From the NCBI RefSeq assembly GCF_963675165.1, contig NC_087382.1, positions 4,627,963 through 4,691,962 on the forward strand: 64,000 bases of DNA, in the 5' to 3' direction. Positions within the stretch are counted from its first letter, which is position 1, and each line of letters opens with the position of its first letter. Source of the DNA: Halichondria panicea (lineage: Eukaryota > Porifera > Demospongiae > Suberitida > Halichondriidae). The position numbers were made by a program, and so were the translations under genes. Below are positions 21,648-33,122 of the stretch, in pieces. A model generated the notes under the pieces. That model searched no databases. It saw nothing but the letters and a program-made list of their open reading frames with translations, and was not told the DNA's origin.

Positions 21648-24600
21648 ATGCTGTTCAACTGGTTAGTGCTGCTACTGACCCTAGCTACTGTTACCAGGAG
21701 TGAGCACTATCACATTGTGCCAGTGGATTCAACTGACTTGTGTCATGACTACTATCGAAATGGAACTTGTTTCGCTCTCGAGCAGCTTGTTCAAACAAAC
21801 CTGTTATCTGATGGAGACAATCTCACCTTGAGCTTTCTACCTGGAGATCATGTATTAACTGAGCAGTTATTGATTCGTAACTTCTCACACGTGCAAATCA
21901 CTGGCCAGAACACAGGTACAACTGTAGTTGGTTTCCATAGCAATGCTACGATACTTTTTGTTAATAATACTGAATTGAGTATTGAAAACTTGGGTTTCGT
22001 TGGAGTGAATGTTGGACCACAAACCAATCGAAGTATGATTATTGACAATTCCCACAACGTTTATATTAAAGATTGCTACTTTATGGACTTTGTATTACTC
22101 AATCAGGTGGAAACCCACATAGTTAAGATTGCTAATACTCAAACTGCAACAATTGAGAGCACTCTCTTTATGAACAATACTGGTCAGGCACTGCACGTTG
22201 AGGCTGATGATGTGTACATAACAAATAGTGTGTTCACTAGAAACGATGGAGGTGCAGTTGACATTGATTTAAACAAGGTACTGTTCAGCAACAGCATAGA
22301 GTTATACTACAATAATTCTTGGAGCGGAGGAGCAGTAGAAGTGGTGTCTGGTACTCTTGTGATCACATCGAGTACCTTCATCGATAACAAATCTCAGTTT
22401 GGTGGAGCAATTTCTATTTTCTCAGGTAGTCTGTCCATCTCTGACAGTACACTGACTAACAACAGTGCCTATGGCAGTGGCGGAGCGATTAGTATTTACT
22501 CAGGTAGTGTGTTCATCTCTGACTGTACGCTGACAAACAACAGAGCTGACGGTGGTGGGGCGATTGGTGTTTTTACAGGCAATGTGTCCATCTCCAACAG
22601 CGAGCTGACAAACAACAGAGCTGACTCTGGTGGTGGTGGAGCGATTGGTGTTTCCACAGGCAGTGTGTCCATCTCCAACAGCGAGCTAACAAACAACAGA
22701 GCTGATTATGGTGGAGTGATTGGTGTGACCTCAGGTGATGTGTCCATCTCCCACAGCACTCTTTCAAACAACAGAGCTGTTGGTGGTGGAGCGATTGGTG
22801 TTTTGACAGGCAGTGTGTCCATCTCCAACAGCACACTGACAAACAACAGAGCTGGCTTTGATGGTGGTGGAGCGATTGGTGTGAACTCAGGAAGTGTGTC
22901 TGTTTTCCACAGCACTCTAACAAACAACAGAGCTAACTTTGGTGGAGCAATTTATGTTAGCGAAGGCGGTAGTGCGTCCATCTTCAACAGTAGATTGGCA
23001 AACAACAGAGGTACTAAAAATGGTGGTGGAGCGATTGGTGCGAACTCAGGCAATGTGTCTATCTCCCACAGCACTCTGACAAACAACAGAGCTGAATATG
23101 GTGGAGCGATTAGTGTTAGCGAAGACAGTACTTTGTCCATCTCCATCTGTGAGCTGACAAACAACAGTGCTGATAAGGGTGGAGCTATTGATGTTTGCCC
23201 AGGCAGTAATGTGTTCATTTCTGACAGCATGGTGACAAACAGCAGTTCCAATAGAGGAGTAATTTATGCTTCAAGATCCAACTTAATCCTTAACAACACT
23301 AACATTACCAATAACATGGTCAGTTTGAACATTAACCAGCAATCAAATGTGACATTCACAGGAATGAATATTGTCAGCAATAATAATGGCCCCATTAATG
23401 CTTCTAATAGTCGAGTCGACTTTAATGGACCTACAACACTCAGTAACAATCATGGTGTGTTTGGCGGAGCCATCAGCGCTGACCAGAGTCAAATATACAT
23501 TAACGCAGAAGGAGTAATCATCACCAACAACACGGCTACCTCTGGAGGAGGGATATTTCTGAGAGAGAGTACGCTCTTTGTAAATGAGCCAATAGAGATC
23601 AATCAGAACACAGCACATAATGGCGGAGGGATTTATGCTTATTCAAGCAGAGTTGAGTTCAAATCAGTGCAGATGGTAGGTGCTGATACTTATCCAAATA
23701 AACAGAGTGAGATCGCTCACAACATTGCTGAGAATGGTGGAGGTATTTATGCAGTATCTTCAAGTGTTGAACTTACTCAGTCATACGTCAACATTGACTC
23801 AAACACAGCAGCCACTAAAGGAGGTGGAGTGTATCTACAGCAAGGTTCAAAACTGTACATATATAAAAATGACCCTGACATTTCGGCAAAGGATCCATTG
23901 GTCAAGCTAATGATTAACAACAACTTGGCTCAGTACGGAGGGGGAATATTTGTGGCAGATGACACAGAGAGTGGTGCCTGCAGAGGAGGGGCCACAGAAA
24001 CTGATGCAACTCAAACCATTTTTGCTGATTGCTTCATTCAAACAATTAAATTGCATAGTGACTCCATCAAAATAAACCATATCAACACATTCATGACTAA
24101 CAACACGGCTACACAGTCAGGAGCAGACATCTTTGGAGGTTTGTTGGACAGGTGTACAGCAAGTCAAAATGCTGAATATAAATCTTCAAAAGGATTGGAC
24201 TACATAATTAAAACCGTAAGATCCACCATTGCATCGATCTCCTCTAGGCCTGTTCGATTGACGTTTTGTAACTATTCACAATATGACTATGTTTCTACAA
24301 AAAAAGGACATACATTTAAAATCAGTGTTATGGCTGTTGACCAAGTTGGAAATCCAGTGAATGCAACAATTCAAAGTTCAGTTGTCAGTGAGAGTGGAGT
24401 TAATCGTCTCAAAGAAGGACAGGCTGAACAAAGAGTTGGCAATCAGTGCACAGAATTAGAGTACAATGTATTCTCACAGGACAGCTCTGCTCAAGTGGAA
24501 CTCTATGCCAAAGGTCCATGCATCAATTTGGGAATTTCCAGACAACTTATTAATATTTCTTTTCTACCCTGCACATGCCCTGTCGGACTCAAGCCAATTC

Positions 24601-26333
24601 GGTCCCCAATTGAGTGCAAGTGTGACTGTGATCCAGTTTTGCAAACTGAAGAATATCAGATAACAAATTGTTTTGAGCAAAATGGAACCATAGCGCTGGA
24701 AAGAAATAACAACACATGGATAGAAGTCATAAATACTACCAACAGAACGGAGTATGTTGTTAGTAACTGTGCATTAGACTATTGCGTAGAAATTCCAATT
24801 AATATCAGTCTAAGTAACCGTGACGAACAGTGTGACTACAATCGAAGTGGTGTCTTGTGTGGAGAATGTGAACCAGGACTAAGTCTTGTGCTGGCTACGT
24901 CAAACTGTCAAGAATGCTCTAATCTTTACCTTCTTCTACTAATTCCATTTGTGCTGGCTGGCATATTGCTAGTTGCTTTAATTCTCGTGCTCAACATCAC
25001 TATAGCAACTGGAAATCTTCATGGCATCATTTTTTACGCAAATATAGTAGCTGCTAATAGAGCAATTTTCTTTCCTAGTTTAAACAACTTTTTAACAGTT
25101 TTCATATCATGGGTGAATCTTGACCTGGGAATCAACACGTGCTTTTATGATGGAATGAACTCTCAAGCAAAAGTACTCCTTCAACTTGCCTTTCCCACTT
25201 ATCTGTTTCTTCTAATACTTCTTATTATAGTTTTGAGCAAGTATTTTGACTCATTTGCAAAACTCCTCTCCAACAGGAACCCAGTTGCTGCCCTAGGCAC
25301 ACTCGTCCTACTGTCTTATTCTAAATTTTTACGATTTATCGTTGCTGCACTACAAAGCAGGGTCTTGGAATATTCTGATGGTTCAATCAAGACTGTTTGG
25401 TTGTTTGATGGCAACGTAACATACTTTACTTCCAAACACATTCCTCAGTTTGTTGCTGCTATTATAATCCTCATTGCTGGTGGATTGTTCACTGTAGTGC
25501 TCTTCTTTGGGCAATGGTTTCCACGCTGTTCCAAGGTTATGATATGGACCAAGAACACATATTACATTGGCTTCATGGACGCATACCATGCTCCATTCAC
25601 TCCCAAGCATCGCTACTGGGTGGGACTGCTCCTCTTTGCTCTGATTGCTCATAATCTAGTAGCTGCCATGGCTGCAGACACTTCTCTCCCTGTGCTATCA
25701 GCTGGGTGTATTGCATTCGAGCTGATATCATTGAACAACCGAGTGCACAAAAAGCAATTTAATGGATATCTAGAAACCTTCTTTCTGCTTAATCTTGGCA
25801 TTCTATCTATTGGCACTTCCTATGTTGTTGAAACACACCGACAGCAAGAAACACTGATCAATGTTTCAATGTCCATAGCTTTCATCCTTTTTGTGATAAT
25901 AATCAGCTACCATTTCCACCACTTTATACTAAAGAAGACCAAAATATGGCTTAAAATAAAGGAAGTCACAAAGAACTTGAGAACTGGTGCTGCAGACAAA
26001 AAGAATCAACAACCTAACAACGCCATGGCAATGCATCATCTTGCAGCCATTGATGACGATGAGCAACTTAAAGCTGAGCATATAGATCTAGACATGGTGG
26101 ACCCACCATCTTACACTGATGGAGCCGTGGAACAAGCTGACCCTGATCGTTACATCACTCCTCCCATCATCAGACCAGCCACGAGGCCGGACCAGTTGAG
26201 AGAGCCTGCCCTGGACGTACTAGCCCCCCTCACTACAGAGGACTACAGAAGACCAGCCCCTCCCCCTCCAAGAGTCAACCATCGTCCTGTTGTTACGCAC
26301 ACAGAAATCGGCCCCATACGCAATGAAGTGTGA
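21648..26333 (+). CDS. Receptor gene B, type II beta-helix multi-TM protein, 1561 aa
   Basis: The overall plan is that of gene A: signal peptide 1-19 (MLFNWLVLLLTLATVTRS), about 14 rungs between roughly 240 and 640, Ig-like segment near 898, cysteine-rich module from about 974, first membrane segment at about 1092, and a tail from about 1428. Type II marks are the second-half helix motif NNTNITNN…NGPTTLSNNHGVFGGAIS, and a last membrane third reading LISLNNRVHKKQFNGYLETF and SYHFHHFILKKTK. The front of the tail is unlike every paralogue (NAMAMHHLAAIDDDEQLKAE) and lacks MYQLV, but gives a true PPxY motif (DPPSYTD). The end of the tail (DPDRYITPP … PIRNEV) is the common one. Rungs use GGAIGV with NNRAD more than in A. 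Ligand and role are unknown. Confidence 0.9.
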   Translation: MLFNWLVLLLTLATVTRSEHYHIVPVDSTDLCHDYYRNGTCFALEQLVQTNLLSDGDNLTLSFLPGDHVLTEQLLIRNFSHVQITGQNTGTTVVGFHSNATILFVNNTELSIENLGFVGVNVGPQTNRSMIIDNSHNVYIKDCYFMDFVLLNQVETHIVKIANTQTATIESTLFMNNTGQALHVEADDVYITNSVFTRNDGGAVDIDLNKVLFSNSIELYYNNSWSGGAVEVVSGTLVITSSTFIDNKSQFGGAISIFSGSLSISDSTLTNNSAYGSGGAISIYSGSVFISDCTLTNNRADGGGAIGVFTGNVSISNSELTNNRADSGGGGAIGVSTGSVSISNSELTNNRADYGGVIGVTSGDVSISHSTLSNNRAVGGGAIGVLTGSVSISNSTLTNNRAGFDGGGAIGVNSGSVSVFHSTLTNNRANFGGAIYVSEGGSASIFNSRLANNRGTKNGGGAIGANSGNVSISHSTLTNNRAEYGGAISVSEDSTLSISICELTNNSADKGGAIDVCPGSNVFISDSMVTNSSSNRGVIYASRSNLILNNTNITNNMVSLNINQQSNVTFTGMNIVSNNNGPINASNSRVDFNGPTTLSNNHGVFGGAISADQSQIYINAEGVIITNNTATSGGGIFLRESTLFVNEPIEINQNTAHNGGGIYAYSSRVEFKSVQMVGADTYPNKQSEIAHNIAENGGGIYAVSSSVELTQSYVNIDSNTAATKGGGVYLQQGSKLYIYKNDPDISAKDPLVKLMINNNLAQYGGGIFVADDTESGACRGGATETDATQTIFADCFIQTIKLHSDSIKINHINTFMTNNTATQSGADIFGGLLDRCTASQNAEYKSSKGLDYIIKTVRSTIASISSRPVRLTFCNYSQYDYVSTKKGHTFKISVMAVDQVGNPVNATIQSSVVSESGVNRLKEGQAEQRVGNQCTELEYNVFSQDSSAQVELYAKGPCINLGISRQLINISFLPCTCPVGLKPIRSPIECKCDCDPVLQTEEYQITNCFEQNGTIALERNNNTWIEVINTTNRTEYVVSNCALDYCVEIPINISLSNRDEQCDYNRSGVLCGECEPGLSLVLATSNCQECSNLYLLLLIPFVLAGILLVALILVLNITIATGNLHGIIFYANIVAANRAIFFPSLNNFLTVFISWVNLDLGINTCFYDGMNSQAKVLLQLAFPTYLFLLILLIIVLSKYFDSFAKLLSNRNPVAALGTLVLLSYSKFLRFIVAALQSRVLEYSDGSIKTVWLFDGNVTYFTSKHIPQFVAAIIILIAGGLFTVVLFFGQWFPRCSKVMIWTKNTYYIGFMDAYHAPFTPKHRYWVGLLLFALIAHNLVAAMAADTSLPVLSAGCIAFELISLNNRVHKKQFNGYLETFFLLNLGILSIGTSYVVETHRQQETLINVSMSIAFILFVIIISYHFHHFILKKTKIWLKIKEVTKNLRTGAADKKNQQPNNAMAMHHLAAIDDDEQLKAEHIDLDMVDPPSYTDGAVEQADPDRYITPPIIRPATRPDQLREPALDVLAPLTTEDYRRPAPPPPRVNHRPVVTHTEIGPIRNEV

Positions 26334-26709
26334 AATCAGTCTGTGTCTTAATTAGCTATACCCTGCATTTTTGGAGGCTACATCAAATTTAATTGTATAT
26401 CATTAGTATATTAATTGTCGCTTGTATCTTTTGTACTGAATATTGATTCCATTAATAACGAATTCCAATACTATAAAGATATGTTATACCTAGTAACCTA
26501 GTATAGGAGTATACTTACTTCGTAATTGTCACAATTAATTGTTGATAACAATACTTGTCTATGATGTTCATCGAAAAACAGTGTGTAGGCTATCTCCAAA
26601 TCAGAGTTATAGCCATACTTCAAAAGTTATTTGAGAATACAAGCATAAAATTAACATGCACGTGATATGAAGCTTGCTAATAAGCCACTTATAATGCACT
26701 TACATGTCC
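26334..26709. repeat. 3' flank of gene B, shared with gene C
   Basis: Bases from the stop codon (GAAATCAGTCTGTGTCTTAA, CCCTGCATTTTTGGAGGCTA) to about 26710 match 33122-33480, although B and C belong to different subclasses. No gene seen. Confidence 0.75.
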
Positions 26710-27009
26710 TGCTTACCATTTTTTCCGACAAATTTTCCAACAACAGTCACCAATGCAAGTGAGTTACTGTAGAGAGTCAGTCCATGATGGCGTTCTGTAT
26801 ACCAGGAACTCAATGTCAGCTAGTGTGGCCTTACTAATCACCTGACATCTTAAATAAGTAACATGCACATTCACGTACATGCATTGAAGGTAGTTTTCAT
26901 CCAACAGTACGTCCCCACTGCTTTCTTTAGATGGATCAATGAATGTACATCTCAAATCAAACACCTTGTTGGCTGTGCACGTTGCTTGCATCAATATAGG
27001 TACCCCCTT
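26710..27009 (-). pseudogene. PIKfyve-like lipid kinase exon relics
   Basis: On the minus strand one exon-like piece reads NKVFDLRCTFIDPSKESSGDVL and continues LLDENYLQC (about 26890-26970), and a second reads ATLADIEFLV (about 26800-26835). This is the order of the phosphatidylinositol phosphate kinase catalytic domain, where a D-I-x-FL stretch precedes the IMDYS motif. IMD is present but out of frame. Intact flanking exons are missing, so it is a relic. Confidence 0.65.
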
Positions 27010-28271
27010 GGAGTGGGAGTACACGTATACTGGGACACTTGCTAAACTCAGAATATACTGAATGGCCATACTATAATAGCCACTGCATGCTGTATACTAC
27101 TATAGTAGTCAAAATAGTTATACTTAGTATACAGCATGCAGTGCATGCCTTTTAGGCTATACTAACTTCCACAGACACTTCCAACTAAAAACATATATCA
27201 GTATAGGTTGTACATAGGATTGACAGTGCAATTGCAATATTGTGTGTGTTTTCAATTATTGCACAAATTTTTATAATTGTGACATATAACATAATTATAC
27301 ATGTGTGTAGTATAAAATTAAAACCTACATGCAGTGTGCACATCACCTGATAGCTTAAACAAGTAGTAATACGTAGACATTAACACGTACATTGAAGGTA
27401 GTTCTCATCCAACAGTACGTCGCCACTGTTATTTTTTTATATCCCTATAGCTTTTTCTATCATCTGTGGAGAAAATACAAGTAAAGAATTGTGGGTATAC
27501 AATGTACTGCCATTGCATGGACATATAAAGAAGCTTGCACACAAACATAGCTTTTTTTTGTAAACGTTACAATACAAGACTAATTTCGTCTTTCCTTCTT
27601 TAGCATCGTGCTTGATACAAGAGACAGCAAACAAATAAAACTGAAAGCTCACATGTATTATATTAATCACTCACAGAAAGTGATATACAGTGGTTTCAGT
27701 CATACTCAGAGTAGTAGGCGATGGCTCTCGAGTGTGTTGTGGTTTTGTGGTCTGTTCATCTGCTGCATGTTGATGTGGATTGCAGTGTTGATGTTGTACC
27801 ATGTCAGAAGTATCACAAGTGTGGCAACAAAAGAAGGACCTGGGGGAACAATAGTTGTGTTGTACTGAGAATTATTGTTTTATGTTGTACTGCGATGCTC
27901 CCAGGATGTTTATACTCGGACAATAAATCGATTAGTAAAGAGAGTGTGCCTATTTGTATAGTATATACATCTGGCAAGGCCATCAGGGAAATACTGAAGT
28001 CCAATGTTACGTTTCCATGAAACAGGATGTTTAAACATAAAACAAAAGTAAATATTGTGCCTGTAAGTCTATTAGGCTGGCATATAGAAAAGACAACAGG
28101 AAAGTTAAGTATAATTAGTGGCTATGCTGCTTATGCATGCATGCACTGGTGGTTTACTATCAAACTCCCCTTAGGAGAAACTGTGTTATTTAAGGCTGTT
28201 ATAAGTGCATGGGATGTGGCAATCACTGTAAGACAAAAAAGAAGAACATTCAGAACTGAAAGTGCAAACAA
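27010..28271. other. Spacer between B and C
   Basis: A further kinase fragment (ACATTGAAGGTAGTTCTCAT, about 27389-27428) matches 50453-50495. About 27720-28260 is closely related to the region upstream of gene F (51350-52040), including CAAGGCCATCAGGGAAATAC and AGTCTATTAGGCTGGCATAT. Open frames of up to 99 codons here (27721-28020) are not preserved in the F copy and are not called. The last bases form the inferred leader exon of C. Confidence 0.55.
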
Positions 28272-28386
28272 GTGAGTTATGCGTAGATTATCTTACAGGG
28301 TATGCATGCGGTGTACACATGCAGTTATCTATACGAGCAGCATAACTATTATCTTTTTAACATGCCAACAATCATATGCACCTCAG
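28272..28386 (+). other. Inferred leader intron of gene C
   Basis: Donor AAACAA|GTGAGTTATG and acceptor GCACCTCAG enclose 115 bases and end two bases before the start codon. Confidence 0.7.
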
Positions 28387-28388
28387 AT

Positions 28389-31300
28389 ATGAAGTCTAAG
28401 AGTATTCTCAGCTGGTTAGTGTTCCTCCTGTCCCTAGCTACTATTACCAGGAGTGATCATGAGCACTATCACATTGTACCAGTGGGTTCAATTGACTTGT
28501 GTTATAACTATCGAAATGGAACCTGTTTCACTCTCAAGCAGCTTGTTCAAACCGACTTGTTATCTGGTGGAGACAACCTCACCTTGAGCTTTCTACCTGG
28601 AGATCATTTGTTAACTGAGCAGCTATTGATTCGTAACTTCTCACATGTGCAAATCACTGGCCAGAACACAAGTACAACTGTAATTGGATTCCATAGCAAT
28701 GGTACGATATGTTTTGATGGTACTGCTACATTAAATATTGAACACTTGGGTTTTGTTGGAGCGAATTTTGGACCTCAAAACTCTGATCAAAGTTTTATCA
28801 TTTATGGTGCCCATGACATCTATATCAACAACTGCTACTTCATGGACTTTAAACTACTCGATCAGGTGGAAACGCACATAGTTAAGATTACTAAAACTCA
28901 AACTGCAACAATTGAGAGCACTCTCTTTATGAACAACATTGGTCGGGCACTGCACGTTGAGGCTGATAATGTGTACATAACAAATAGTGAGTTCACTAGA
29001 AACGATGGAGGTGCAGTTGATGTTGAATCAAACAACGTACTCATTAACAACACAGAGTTCAACTACAATACTGCCAAGAGTGGAGGAGCAGTAGAAGTTA
29101 TATCTAGTACAATAGTGATCACTTGGTGTAACTTCACATATAACGAAGCTTTTCTGTATGGTGGAGCGATTTATTTTGGCCCAGGAAGTAGTGTGTCCAT
29201 CTCTGACAGCATACTGACTAGTAACAGAGCTGAATTTGGTGGAGCAATTCACATTTGGTTAGGCAGTGTGTTTATGTCCAACTGCACAGTTACAAACAAC
29301 ATGGCTGACGTGAATGGTGGAGCGATTAGTGGTAATGTAAGTAGTACTTTGTCCATCTCCGACAGTATACTGACAAACAACAGAGCTGACTATGGTGGAG
29401 CGATTGATGTTTATTCGTGCAGTGTGTCCATCTCCGACAGCGAGCTGACAAACAACAGTGCTGACAAGAGTGGTGGAGTGATCAATGTTGACTCAGGTAG
29501 TGTGTCCATCTCTGACAGCATACTGACTAGTAACAGAGCTGAATTTGGTGGAGTGATTGACGTTTGGTTAGGCAGTGTGTTTATGTCCAACTGCACAGTT
29601 ACAAACAACATGGCTGACGGGAACGGGGGAGCGATTCATTGTAATGCAGGTAGTACTGTGTCCATCTCCGACAGCACACTGACAAAAAACAAAGCACATG
29701 ACTATGGTGGAGCGATTGATGTTTATTCATGCAGTGTGTCCATCTCCGACAGCGAGCTGACAAACAACAGTGCTGGCTCTGATGGTGGAGCAATTGGTAT
29801 TTACACAGGCGGTGTGTCTATCTCCAACAGCACACTGTCAAAAAACAAAGCTGACTATGGTGGAGCGATTAGAGTTTCCTTAGGTAATGTGTCCATATCC
29901 TACAGCACCCTGTCAAAAAATGAAGCTGACTATGGTGGAGCAATTAGTATTTTCTCAGGTACTGTGTCCATCTCTGACAGCACACTGAAAAAGAACAGTG
30001 CTGACCATAATGGTGGAGCGATTCGTATTTTCGCAAGCAGTAGTGTGTGTATCTACAAAAGCACACTGACCAACAACAGAGCTGCCCATGGTGGAGGAAT
30101 GATTCATGTTTACTCAAGTAGTGTGTCCTTCTCCTACAGCACGCTGACAAACAACAGAGCTGAATATGGTGGAGCAATTGTTGTTTACTCAGGCAGTGCG
30201 TCTGTCTCCGACAGCACCCTGACACACAACACTGCTGACGGGAGTGGTGGAGCGTTATATGGTAATCTAGGCAGTACTGTGTCCATCTCCAATAGTACGT
30301 TGAAAAACAACATAGCTACCTATGGAGGAGGGATATTTCTGAGAGTGAGTACACTTTTTGTAAATGAGGCAATAGAGATCTATCACAACACAGCAAAGAA
30401 TGGTGGAGGCATTTATGCTGATTCAAGTAAAGTTGAATTTCAATCTGCATTACGAATTCCTGCAAACATACAAAGTGAGATTACAGACAACATTGCTGAG
30501 AATGGTGGAGGTATTTATGCAGTAGCTACAACCATTAAACTAACTCAATCACACGTTAACATTGACTCAAACACAGCAACTGCTAATGGAGGTGGAGTGT
30601 TTCTACAGCAAAGTTCAAAACTGTACTTATTTAAGAAAGAATATGAAGATGTGGCAAAAAGGTCTCAGAATATATTAGTCACTTTACTAATTAACAACAA
30701 CTCGGCTCAGTACGGAGGGGGAATATTTGTGGCTGATGACACAGAGAGTGGTCCCTGCAGAGGAAGGGTCACAGAAACTGGTGCTAGTCAAACTATTTTT
30801 GATGAATGCTTTATCCAAACTATCAATGTGTATGGATTCAAGTTAAACATAAACTACTTCAACACATTTATGACTAACAACACGGCTACCCAATCAGGAG
30901 CAGACATCTACGGTGGTGTGTTGGACAGGTGTACAGTAAGCATAAATACTGAATATCAAAATTCATTAAATGGATTGGACTACATAAATAAAACTGTAAA
31001 ATCCTCCACTGAGTTATCAATCTCCTCTTTGCCTGTTCAAGTGATTTTTTGTAACTATTCAAAAAGTGAGCATGTTCTTACAAGAAAAGGACACACAATT
31101 AAAATCAGTGTTATGGCTGTTGACCAAATTGGAAATCCAGTGAATGCTGCAATTCAAAGTTCTGTTGTCAGTGAGAGTGGAGTTGGTCGTCTCACAGAAG
31201 GACAGGCAAAACAGGAAGTTGGCAATCAGTGCACAGAATTAACGTACAATGTATTCTCAAAGGACAGCTCTGCTCAAGTGGAACTCTATGCCAAAGGCCC

Positions 31301-33122
31301 ATGCATCAATTTAGGAATTTCAAAACAATTTTTTAATATATATTTTCTACCCTGCACATGCCCTATTGGACTCAAACCAATTCTGTCCCAAATTGAGTGC
31401 AAGTGTGACTGTGATCCATTGTTGCAACAAGGATATCAGATAGGAAACTGCTCTGAGAAAAATGAGACCATAAAACTGGAAAGTAACATATGGATAAGAG
31501 TCGCAAATACCACCAACGGAACAGGTTATGTTGTTAGTAACTGTACTTTTGACTATTGTGTAGAAAAACCAGTCATAATCAGTCTAAGTAACCCTGACGA
31601 TCAGTGTGCTTTCAATCGAAGTGGTGTCTTGTGTGGAGAATGTAAACCAGGACTGAGTCTTGTGCTGGCTACGTCAAACTGTCAAGAATGCTCTAATCTT
31701 TACCTTCTTCTAGTGATACCATTTGCGCTAGCTGGCATATTGCTAGTGGCTTTAATTCTGGTGCTCAACATCACTATAGCAACAGGAAATATTCATGGCC
31801 TTATTTTCTACGCCAACATACTAGCAGCTAATAAAGTGATTTTCTTTCCTAATTTATATGATTTTTTGACAATTTTTGTATCATGGTTGAATCTTGACTT
31901 GGGAATCGAAATATGCTTTTATGATGGAATGAACTCTCAAGCAAAAGTGCTTCTTCAACTTGTCTTTCCTGCCTACCTGTTTCTTCTTATGTTTCTCGTT
32001 ATCATTTTGAGCAAGTACATTGACTCATTTGCAAAGCTCCTCTCTAACAGAAACCCTGTTGCAGCCTTAGGCACACTCATTGTACTCTCTTATTCCAAAC
32101 TCTTACGGTTTATTATTGCTGCACTACGATACAGGGTTTTAGATTATCCTGATGGTAGAAGTGATATAGTTTGGCTGTACGATGGTAATGTGCAATACTT
32201 CACTCCTGATCACATCCCTCGGTTTGTTGCTGTTGCTATAATCCTCATTGCTGGTGGATTGTTCACTGTAGTGCTCTTTTTTGGACAATGGTTTCCTCGC
32301 TGTTCTAACGTTATGAAGTGGACCAGAAATACGAAGTACATTGGCTTCATGGATGCATACCATGCTCCATTCACTCCCAAGCATCGCTACTGGATGGGAC
32401 TGCTCCTCTTTGCCCTGATTGCTCATAATCTAGTAACTGCTATGGCTCCAGACACTTACCTCCCTATTCTATCATCTGGAGTTCTATCAGTTGGACTGAT
32501 TGGATGGAAACTATTCAATAATCGTTTGTATAAAAATACATTTTGTGGTTCCCTTGAAACTCTTTATCTACTCAATGTTACTGCTCTAGCATTTGCCACC
32601 TTTTATGTCAAAGATATCAAGAAAAATCAGTCAGCACTAGCCAATACTTCACTTGCGCTATCATTCACCCTATTTGTGATAACACTCTGCTACCACTTTT
32701 ACCAATTTGTACTCAAGAAGAGCAATACATGGCTAAAGGTTGAGGACACTATAAGGAAATTAGGAGCTGGTGCTGCAGACATGAGACTCCGACGAACTAA
32801 CAATGTCCGAGAAATGTATCAGCTTGTAGCTGAGGAAAACGATGACAATGAATTACTCGAAGCAGTAGATGATTATGATCAAAGAGACCCCGTGGACCCA
32901 CCTTACACTGATGGAGCCATGGAAAAAGCTGACCCTGATCGTTACATCACTCCTCCCATCATCAGACCTGCCACGAGGCCAGACCAGCTGAGACTTTCCT
33001 ACATGGATGAACTAGCCCCCCTTACCACAGAGGACTACAGACCAGCCCCTCCCCCTATAAGAGTCAACCATCGTCCTGCTGTTACACATACAGAAATAGG
33101 CCTCATACGCAATGAAGTGTGA
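28389..33122 (+). CDS. Receptor gene C, type I beta-helix multi-TM protein, 1577 aa
   Basis: An in-frame ATG lies upstream at 28302, but it would be inside the inferred leader intron. The ATG at 28389 gives MKSKSILSWLVFLLSLATIT, a good signal peptide that aligns with the paralogues. About 16 rungs follow, including two near-identical triplets (NCTVTNNMAD … SDSILTSNRAEFGG, about 29210-29330 and 29510-29640). The Ig-like segment (VDQIGNPVNAAI), the cysteine-rich module from about 988, the membrane region from about 1103 and the tail from about 1442 are type I (IGWKLFNNRLYKNTFCGSLE; MYQLVAEEND). The tail end carries DRYITPP, YMDELAPLTTEDY and PPPIRV. The 3' end and flank match gene B, and the 5' flank matches gene F, which suggests exchange between paralogues. 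Confidence 0.9.
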   Translation: MKSKSILSWLVFLLSLATITRSDHEHYHIVPVGSIDLCYNYRNGTCFTLKQLVQTDLLSGGDNLTLSFLPGDHLLTEQLLIRNFSHVQITGQNTSTTVIGFHSNGTICFDGTATLNIEHLGFVGANFGPQNSDQSFIIYGAHDIYINNCYFMDFKLLDQVETHIVKITKTQTATIESTLFMNNIGRALHVEADNVYITNSEFTRNDGGAVDVESNNVLINNTEFNYNTAKSGGAVEVISSTIVITWCNFTYNEAFLYGGAIYFGPGSSVSISDSILTSNRAEFGGAIHIWLGSVFMSNCTVTNNMADVNGGAISGNVSSTLSISDSILTNNRADYGGAIDVYSCSVSISDSELTNNSADKSGGVINVDSGSVSISDSILTSNRAEFGGVIDVWLGSVFMSNCTVTNNMADGNGGAIHCNAGSTVSISDSTLTKNKAHDYGGAIDVYSCSVSISDSELTNNSAGSDGGAIGIYTGGVSISNSTLSKNKADYGGAIRVSLGNVSISYSTLSKNEADYGGAISIFSGTVSISDSTLKKNSADHNGGAIRIFASSSVCIYKSTLTNNRAAHGGGMIHVYSSSVSFSYSTLTNNRAEYGGAIVVYSGSASVSDSTLTHNTADGSGGALYGNLGSTVSISNSTLKNNIATYGGGIFLRVSTLFVNEAIEIYHNTAKNGGGIYADSSKVEFQSALRIPANIQSEITDNIAENGGGIYAVATTIKLTQSHVNIDSNTATANGGGVFLQQSSKLYLFKKEYEDVAKRSQNILVTLLINNNSAQYGGGIFVADDTESGPCRGRVTETGASQTIFDECFIQTINVYGFKLNINYFNTFMTNNTATQSGADIYGGVLDRCTVSINTEYQNSLNGLDYINKTVKSSTELSISSLPVQVIFCNYSKSEHVLTRKGHTIKISVMAVDQIGNPVNAAIQSSVVSESGVGRLTEGQAKQEVGNQCTELTYNVFSKDSSAQVELYAKGPCINLGISKQFFNIYFLPCTCPIGLKPILSQIECKCDCDPLLQQGYQIGNCSEKNETIKLESNIWIRVANTTNGTGYVVSNCTFDYCVEKPVIISLSNPDDQCAFNRSGVLCGECKPGLSLVLATSNCQECSNLYLLLVIPFALAGILLVALILVLNITIATGNIHGLIFYANILAANKVIFFPNLYDFLTIFVSWLNLDLGIEICFYDGMNSQAKVLLQLVFPAYLFLLMFLVIILSKYIDSFAKLLSNRNPVAALGTLIVLSYSKLLRFIIAALRYRVLDYPDGRSDIVWLYDGNVQYFTPDHIPRFVAVAIILIAGGLFTVVLFFGQWFPRCSNVMKWTRNTKYIGFMDAYHAPFTPKHRYWMGLLLFALIAHNLVTAMAPDTYLPILSSGVLSVGLIGWKLFNNRLYKNTFCGSLETLYLLNVTALAFATFYVKDIKKNQSALANTSLALSFTLFVITLCYHFYQFVLKKSNTWLKVEDTIRKLGAGAADMRLRRTNNVREMYQLVAEENDDNELLEAVDDYDQRDPVDPPYTDGAMEKADPDRYITPPIIRPATRPDQLRLSYMDELAPLTTEDYRPAPPPIRVNHRPAVTHTEIGLIRNEV

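Noticed and set aside
27721-28275. Two open frames of 99 and 82 codons upstream of gene C
   Set aside because: The homologous block upstream of gene F does not keep these frames, so they are unlikely to be genes.
28302-28388. N-terminal extension of gene C (29 extra codons)
   Set aside because: It runs through the inferred leader intron and its acceptor, and no paralogue has a matching extension; the signal peptide starts at 28389.
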